A DNA stretch of 64,000 nt from positions 992,001 to 1,056,000 of the forward strand of contig NZ_WRXN01000001.1 in assembly GCF_009758205.1 (NCBI RefSeq), read 5' to 3'. The number at the start of each line of letters is the position of its first letter. Position 1 is the stretch's first letter. This DNA comes from Chitinophaga tropicalis (GTDB taxonomy: Bacteria > Bacteroidota > Bacteroidia > Chitinophagales > Chitinophagaceae). Below are positions 59,448 through 64,000 of this stretch, in pieces. Position numbers and translations under genes: made by a program. The notes below the pieces were generated by a model, which did not search any database, was not told the DNA's origin, and worked only from the letters and a program-made list of their open reading frames with translations.

Positions 59448-60638
59448 CTATATGGTACGCTCAATGATCTGTCCACTGGTTTTATCTTTCAGGATCAGCT
59501 TCTTAGCTCCGAAATGTGTCATTTCTTCCTTTACCAGGTAATATTGCGCATCATATTCTGTAAGCGTGGTAGCTTTCCCTACGCCTGTCTGTCCGCGCCA
59601 GATATCCAGCTTAACGGGCTCCCATTGTTTGCTGGCGGCGCTGCGGTAAGCTGCATCGAGGATGGCATTCACCACATATCCGTCATAGAAGGTTTCTCTT
59701 GCCGGGCGGTTTGTTTCTTTAGCCTGGAACATGTCAGCAAACATATGATTGTAGCCCAGTTCGTTCAGTTCGTCGCCTACGGGGAATAGCCAGCCGCTGT
59801 TGCTTTCTGCTTTTTCAGCTACATAGTCGGCTCCTTTGCCGGTGGTGAACATATCAAAGCCTGTACGCAGGAAACTGTTCAGCCAGATGGTACCTTCTGT
59901 TCCCATTACTTCATCACGGAGGTCCAGTCCACCGCGGAAGGTCCAGCTTACTTCAAACTGGCCGATGGCGCCATTTTCATATTTCACAAGACCAATGGCA
60001 TGATCTTCTGCATCAATAGGTTTAACCTGTGTATCAGCCCAGCACATTACTTCTACGGGTTTGATATCTTTCCCTATAAAGCTGCGGGCTATTTCAACAC
60101 AGTGGCAGCCCAGGTCGAGTATGCAGCCGCCACCTGCCTGTTCTTTATCCCAGAACCACTCACTATGCGGGCCGGGATGTGTTTCTCTTGATTTGGCCCA
60201 GAGAATGCGTCCTAATGCGCCGTTCTTCACGCTTTCCAGTGCTTTCAGGAATTTGGGAGTATATACAAGGTCTTCCAGATAACCGTTGAAGATGCCGGCG
60301 GTTTCTACCATTTCCAGCATCCTCTTTGCTTCTTCGGCATTCCTGCCCAGCGGTTTGGTACAGATCACGCCTTTTTTATGTTTGCAGCAGAGTGCTACGG
60401 CGGCTTCGTGGAGATTGTTGGGCAGGGAGATGCAAACCACATCTACGTCAGGATGTGCAATGGATGCCTCCATGTCTGTTGTCCAGTGATCTACCTGGTA
60501 ATCTTCCGCAAATTTTTTGGCGCTTTCTTCCCTGCGGGAGTAAATGCTGACAATCTTGTCCCGGCTTCTTTGTCCCTGGAGAGAGTCTGCATAGAAGCGG
60601 CCAATGAAGCCTGAGCCTAACATGGAAATACGTTGCAT
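59448..60638 (-). CDS. Gfo/Idh/MocA-family NAD(P)-dependent oxidoreductase
   Basis: 396 residues. Rossmann start [19 protein letters not shown] (GxGxxG-like), with [41 protein letters not shown] supplying the conserved EKP-like CTKPLG motif. The C-terminal domain has [21 protein letters not shown] with the substrate-site DxGxHxxD/E-type pattern. It oxidises or reduces a sugar, inositol or keto-sugar. The nucleoside-type MFS gene lies upstream on the same strand, separated by a terminator-like hairpin at 60687. Such pairs occur in Bacteroidota 3-keto-glycoside pathways, which would make this a glycoside 3-dehydrogenase candidate; the substrate is not shown. Confidence 0.9.
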   Translation of the reverse strand: MQRISMLGSGFIGRFYADSLQGQRSRDKIVSIYSRREESAKKFAEDYQVDHWTTDMEASIAHPDVDVVCISLPNNLHEAAVALCCKHKKGVICTKPLGRNAEEAKRMLEMVETAGIFNGYLEDLVYTPKFLKALESVKNGALGRILWAKSRETHPGPHSEWFWDKEQAGGGCILDLGCHCVEIARSFIGKDIKPVEVMCWADTQVKPIDAEDHAIGLVKYENGAIGQFEVSWTFRGGLDLRDEVMGTEGTIWLNSFLRTGFDMFTTGKGADYVAEKAESNSGWLFPVGDELNELGYNHMFADMFQAKETNRPARETFYDGYVVNAILDAAYRSAASKQWEPVKLDIWRGQTGVGKATTLTEYDAQYYLVKEEMTHFGAKKLILKDKTSGQIIERTI

Positions 60639-60686
60639 AATTATCTGATTGGATTTATAGTGATAAGAGTTAAAGCCCTGTATAAT

Positions 60687-60737
60687 GAAAAACTCCGCAG
60701 TAAAAAACCGGTTTGTATAGGTAGTGTACTGCGGAGT
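60687..60737 (-). terminator. Terminator-like hairpin between the MFS and Gfo/Idh genes
   Basis: ACTCCGCAGTA (60692-60702) pairs perfectly with TACTGCGGAGT (60727-60737) over a 24-nt loop. On the minus strand the stem ends in TTTTT. It follows the MFS stop by about 20 nt and lies 49 nt before the oxidoreductase start, so it may reduce read-through. Confidence 0.65.
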
Positions 60738-60756
60738 GTATAGAAGATAACTTTTA

Positions 60757-62007
60757 TTATGCTGCGTGCTTAATGCTGCCTGGTGCGGCTTCTTTTTTGC
60801 TGTCGCGGAACAGTGCCATGAACAGCAGCCATACTACTACTGCGATACCTGCAGGGATCAGCCATATCATACGCCAGATATTTTCAACCGGGTTGGCTTT
60901 GTAGTAATCGGAAATAAAGCCTGCTACCCAGAAACCTATCAGCATACCGACGCCATAAGTAGCGAGGGTAACCAGGCCTTGTGCAGCGCTTTTATATTTT
61001 TCTCCTGCCTGTGCATCGGTGTAGATCTGACCGGACACGAAGAAGAAGTCATAGCAGATGCCATGCAGTGCAATACCGAGTAGCAGCATGAAGCTCAGGG
61101 TATCTGCATTACCGTAGGCAAAGAGGGTATAGCGTACTGCCCATGCCAGCATACCTACCATAATGGTTTTCTTGAAGCCGAATTTGCTGAAGAAGACTGG
61201 CAGCAGCAGGATAAAGGCTGCTTCAGATATTTGTCCGATAGTCATTTTACCGGTAGGATTCTCCAGTCCTGTCTGTTCCAGGAATGGGTGTGCGTTCTGA
61301 TAGTAGAATGCCAGCGGGATACAGATGAGGATAGAAGAGATGAAGAATATCAGGAAGTTTTTGCTCTTTAACAGGCTTATAGCTTCCAGGCCAAGGATAG
61401 AGCCTATGCTGTCTTTCTGGTTCTTGTCTTTTACCGGAGGTGTTTTAGGCAGTGTGAAGCTGAACAGTCCCAGCAGGAGTGAAGCAATACCGGCCATTGC
61501 GAAGGTATTTTTCAGCATGCCTGCGCCAATGTTTGCTTCAGAGTCCCATTTGAAGACATAGCTGATGGTCAGGCCGGCGACGATCCAGCCGATGGTTCCC
61601 CATACACGGATAGAGGAGAATTCTTTTTCCGGGTTGTTCATCTGACGGAAGGATACAGAGTTCACTAATGCCAGTGTTGGCATGTATCCCACCATATAGC
61701 CAAACACATAAGGATAGAATACGCTTACGCTTTCTGCGTTGTACATCTGGTACATCAGGAATGCTCCCAGCAGGTGCAGAACACCAAGTATTCTTTCTGC
61801 GTTGAAGTATTTGTCAGCTATCAGACCTACAATGAATGGGGCGATGATAGCGCCGTAAGATTGTGTGGAAAATACACTGGCTGTTTCCAGGCCAGTGGCG
61901 TTCAGATTTTTTGCCAGGAAGGTACCTAAAGTAACAAACCATGCTCCCCAAACGAAGAATTCGAGGAACATCATCACGGATAGTTGTATTCGCGTATTTA
62001 ACTTCAT
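60757..62007 (-). CDS. MFS transporter of the nucleoside:H+ symporter (NupG/XapB) type
   Basis: 416 residues with about 12 membrane segments. The opening [27 protein letters not shown] and [37 protein letters not shown] are the signature of the NHS group (NupG, XapB), and [21 protein letters not shown] occurs at the usual TM4-5 place. In Bacteroidota these transporters often sit with Gfo/Idh oxidoreductases and xylose-isomerase-fold enzymes, and probably move sugars or keto-glycosides rather than nucleosides. The Gfo/Idh gene follows 118 nt downstream after a hairpin. The tail is Lys/Ala-rich (SIKHAA). Confidence 0.85.
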   Translation of the reverse strand: MKLNTRIQLSVMMFLEFFVWGAWFVTLGTFLAKNLNATGLETASVFSTQSYGAIIAPFIVGLIADKYFNAERILGVLHLLGAFLMYQMYNAESVSVFYPYVFGYMVGYMPTLALVNSVSFRQMNNPEKEFSSIRVWGTIGWIVAGLTISYVFKWDSEANIGAGMLKNTFAMAGIASLLLGLFSFTLPKTPPVKDKNQKDSIGSILGLEAISLLKSKNFLIFFISSILICIPLAFYYQNAHPFLEQTGLENPTGKMTIGQISEAAFILLLPVFFSKFGFKKTIMVGMLAWAVRYTLFAYGNADTLSFMLLLGIALHGICYDFFFVSGQIYTDAQAGEKYKSAAQGLVTLATYGVGMLIGFWVAGFISDYYKANPVENIWRMIWLIPAGIAVVVWLLFMALFRDSKKEAAPGSIKHAA

Positions 62008-62132
62008 AACGACATTTCAGCTTTATAAACTCTGTAAAAACTTTAACGGCAAAAGATAAGTAAAATCTGATCGAAATTCCAATGGAAATATTTGAGCGGA
62101 AGGGTTGGCAGCAGACCCGCCGGGGGGGCAGA

Positions 62133-62780
62133 TCAATTACCGCGTATGGCAGTATGGTAATATTTACATGCAGGGCGCAAGCCGCATTCTCCGCATTTGG
62201 GAGTGCGTGCCACGCAGATATAACGGCCATGTAATATCAGCCAGTGATGGGCGATATATACTTTTTCTTCCGGGATATATTTCAGCAGTTGTTTTTCTGT
62301 TTGCAGGGGAGTGGTGGCGTTTGTGGTCAGTCCTATGCGGGCTGATACGCGGAATACGTGTGTATCTACAGCCATGTTGGGTTGCTGATGCACTACAGAG
62401 GTGATTACGTTGGCTGTTTTACGTCCTACGCCGGGAAGGGTGACCAGTTCGGGTACTGTGGAAGGGATTTCTCCGTTAAAGTTCTCCATTACCATCTGTG
62501 CCATTCCGATAAGGTGTTTTGTCTTATTGCCCGGGTAGCTGATGCTGCGTATAAGAGGGAACAGCTCATCATATGTGGCGTGGCTGAGCGCCTCCATATC
62601 AGGATATCGTTCAAAGATGGCGGGAGTGGTCATGTTAACCCGTTTATCGGTACATTGGGCCGACAGGATAACTGCCACCAGCAGTTGATAAGGATTGTCG
62701 TAGATCAGTTCTGTCTCCGCATTGGGAGCATGTTCTTCGAAATATCTGATAACGAAGGCAAAGCGCTCTTTCTTTGTCAT
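62133..62780 (-). CDS. nth: Endonuclease III
   Basis: 215 residues, normal length. The helix-hairpin-helix is LPGVGRKTANVITS (~117-130) and the catalytic Asp lies in MAVDTHVFRVSARIGL. The catalytic lysine region SAQCTDKRVNMTTPAIF carries Lys near residue 46. The C-terminal 4Fe-4S cluster has the full C-x6-C-x2-C-x5-C spacing in CVARTPKCGECGLRPAC. It is a DNA glycosylase/AP lyase that removes oxidised pyrimidines in base-excision repair. It lies 55 nt downstream of the small gene at 62836, on the same strand. Confidence 0.95.
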   Translation of the reverse strand: MTKKERFAFVIRYFEEHAPNAETELIYDNPYQLLVAVILSAQCTDKRVNMTTPAIFERYPDMEALSHATYDELFPLIRSISYPGNKTKHLIGMAQMVMENFNGEIPSTVPELVTLPGVGRKTANVITSVVHQQPNMAVDTHVFRVSARIGLTTNATTPLQTEKQLLKYIPEEKVYIAHHWLILHGRYICVARTPKCGECGLRPACKYYHTAIRGN

Positions 62781-62835
62781 ACCTGTAAAGATATGTCAAG
62801 AAACAGTAATTACCGCTGACGTATGACAGTGAGGG

Positions 62836-63054
62836 CTACTTAGCCGGCTGGGCTTTTTTTGCGTAGTCGGATATAGCCTGCAGTGTTTCTGGTCTGGGCG
62901 AAAAATGGATAGTATCCAGCGCTTTTCTTGTCTGATTCAGACAAATTTCCTCTTCACGGGATAATTCCGGGTCCTGGTCTGTCATCTTTTGTAGTTTAGT
63001 TGCGCTATTGGTTACAGAATATAAGGTAGAGAAAAGGTGTGTAGAATTGCCCAT
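62836..63054 (-). CDS. Small protein of unknown function upstream of nth
   Basis: 72 residues, soluble and mostly helical (TDQDPELSREEEICLNQTRKALDTIHFSPRPETLQAISDYAKKAQPAK). The C-terminal half, with F-SPRPETLQAISDYAKK, looks conserved-type. The N-terminal 20 residues (MGNSTHLFSTLYSVTNSATK) are less convincing; the internal Met24 (KMTDQDPE) is an alternative start. I do not recognise the family. The position, 55 nt upstream of nth on the same strand, suggests cotranscription. Confidence 0.55.
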   Translation of the reverse strand: MGNSTHLFSTLYSVTNSATKLQKMTDQDPELSREEEICLNQTRKALDTIHFSPRPETLQAISDYAKKAQPAK

Positions 63055-63241
63055 GCAAAATAGTTTTAATACAAATGATTAGTTCCTAATACTATAACGG
63101 AGATTGTGCGGAATGTATTGTCAATATTAATTGAAATATTTCGGAAGTAAAAATAAGGGGTATTTATCGGTGCAACAGGGTTTTTTCGGGGAGAAAATGA
63201 GGGTGGGATTTCAAAAGCAAAGAAATTCAATAAAATACTGG

Positions 63242-63547
63242 TCATTCTTTCTCAGTAATAATGAACAGGTCTTCATCATCTTTTTTCATCAGGTATTTTT
63301 CCCGGGCGAATTTCTCCAGTTTTTCGGGGCTGGACAGCAGTTCCTGCTGTTCTTTCTTTGTTTTATTGATCTCTTCCTGGAAAAACGTCTTCTGGCCTTC
63401 CAGTTTATTTACTTCTGACTGTAGTTCGTATTGGGAGAGAAGGTTCTTACTATCTATAAATGCCAGCCAGATAACGAATGCTACGGCTGATACGAAATAT
63501 TTATTCCGCACGTACGCTGGCACTTTTATGGACTTTAACCCTGGCAT
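63242..63547 (-). CDS. FtsB/DivIC-family septum-formation initiator
   Basis: 101 residues from the ATG at 63547 (MPGLKSIKVPAYVRNKYFV); a longer frame up to 63610 lacks family similarity. One membrane segment (YFVSAVAFVIWLAFID) is followed by a periplasmic coiled coil (YELQSEVNKLEGQKTFFQEEINKTKKEQQEL) and a conserved tail EKLEKFAREKYLMKKDDEDLFIITE, where the FAREKYLMKK motif is the family mark. It bridges FtsL and FtsQ-type proteins at the division site. It is followed on the same strand side by the enolase gene upstream (63678). Confidence 0.88.
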   Translation of the reverse strand: MPGLKSIKVPAYVRNKYFVSAVAFVIWLAFIDSKNLLSQYELQSEVNKLEGQKTFFQEEINKTKKEQQELLSSPEKLEKFAREKYLMKKDDEDLFIITEKE

Positions 63548-63677
63548 TTCGATAAAGGTAAAAAAAATCCGGGTTTTGAAGTAAATCAAAACCCGGAAAA
63601 TATGGACCACTAATTAAAATATTCGTCATCAAACATCATTTCCCGAAATTCGACGCACGAAACTCAATTGTGAGTTT

Positions 63678-64000
<323 letters not shown>

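Overview
The window reads as chromosome of a Bacteroidota bacterium, most likely a Chitinophagaceae member close to Chitinophaga. This is an inference from gene content and signals, not from a database search. The pointers are SusC/SusD-type outer-membrane uptake genes, an ECF sigma/FecR pair, many lipoproteins, a 7TM-DISM receptor with a LuxR-type C-terminus, TAnnTTTG promoter elements with little Shine-Dalgarno sequence, and moderate G+C. There are no rRNA genes, insertion sequences, CRISPR arrays or recognisable prophage. Two tRNA-Arg genes are present (anticodons CCT and CCG).

Layout. 1-5.8 kb: 3' end of a SusC gene, then SusD, a DUF4843 lipoprotein and a PKD-like lipoprotein, a glycan or peptide uptake locus. 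5.8-12.5 kb: outer-membrane barrel, acidic small protein, MFS exporter with a DJ-1/AraC regulator, a DinB-fold protein, and a 7TM-DISM/LuxR sensor whose divergent promoter region carries repeated GGGTTATAT half-sites. 12.5-14.7 kb: a beta-helix gene broken by one in-frame TGA and a tail-fibre-like secreted protein. 14.7-21 kb: tRNA-Arg(CCT), acyl-CoA ligase, 2TM protein, Fsr-like MFS with a GntR/FCD regulator, TPR protein, MarC, tRNA-Arg(CCG). 21-26.7 kb: a three-gene SMC operon, jetA-jetB-jetC of Wadjet type I, directly after the tRNA and lacking jetD. 26.7-42.5 kb: mostly housekeeping and accessory metabolism (YqhD-type dehydrogenase, glycosyltransferase, cupin, alpha/beta hydrolase, HxlR regulator, class C beta-lactamase-like hydrolase, YceI, PaaN, DUF1015, SerC, S1/P1-like nuclease or phospholipase C, DUF502). 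42.5-49.4 kb: a complete tetR-tolC-hlyD-RND efflux operon with a clear operator over its promoter. 49.5-53.1 kb: TIGR00266 protein, kynureninase, and a 2H phosphoesterase fused to a long RGG-like glycine-rich repeat, ending in a perfect 56-bp palindrome. 53.1-64 kb: FecR/ECF sigma pair, small secreted proteins, Bax-inhibitor-1 protein, KorA, Gfo/Idh oxidoreductase, nucleoside-type MFS, endonuclease III, FtsB/DivIC, and the 3' end of enolase.

The parts most worth attention are the JetABC operon without its nuclease, the RGG-repeat/2H phosphoesterase fusion, and several unexplained regulatory-looking repeats: GGGTTATAT sites at 12.1 kb, a 93-bp tandem duplication upstream of yqhD, and the CAGGAYTA and 11-bp repeats at 41.6-41.8 kb.
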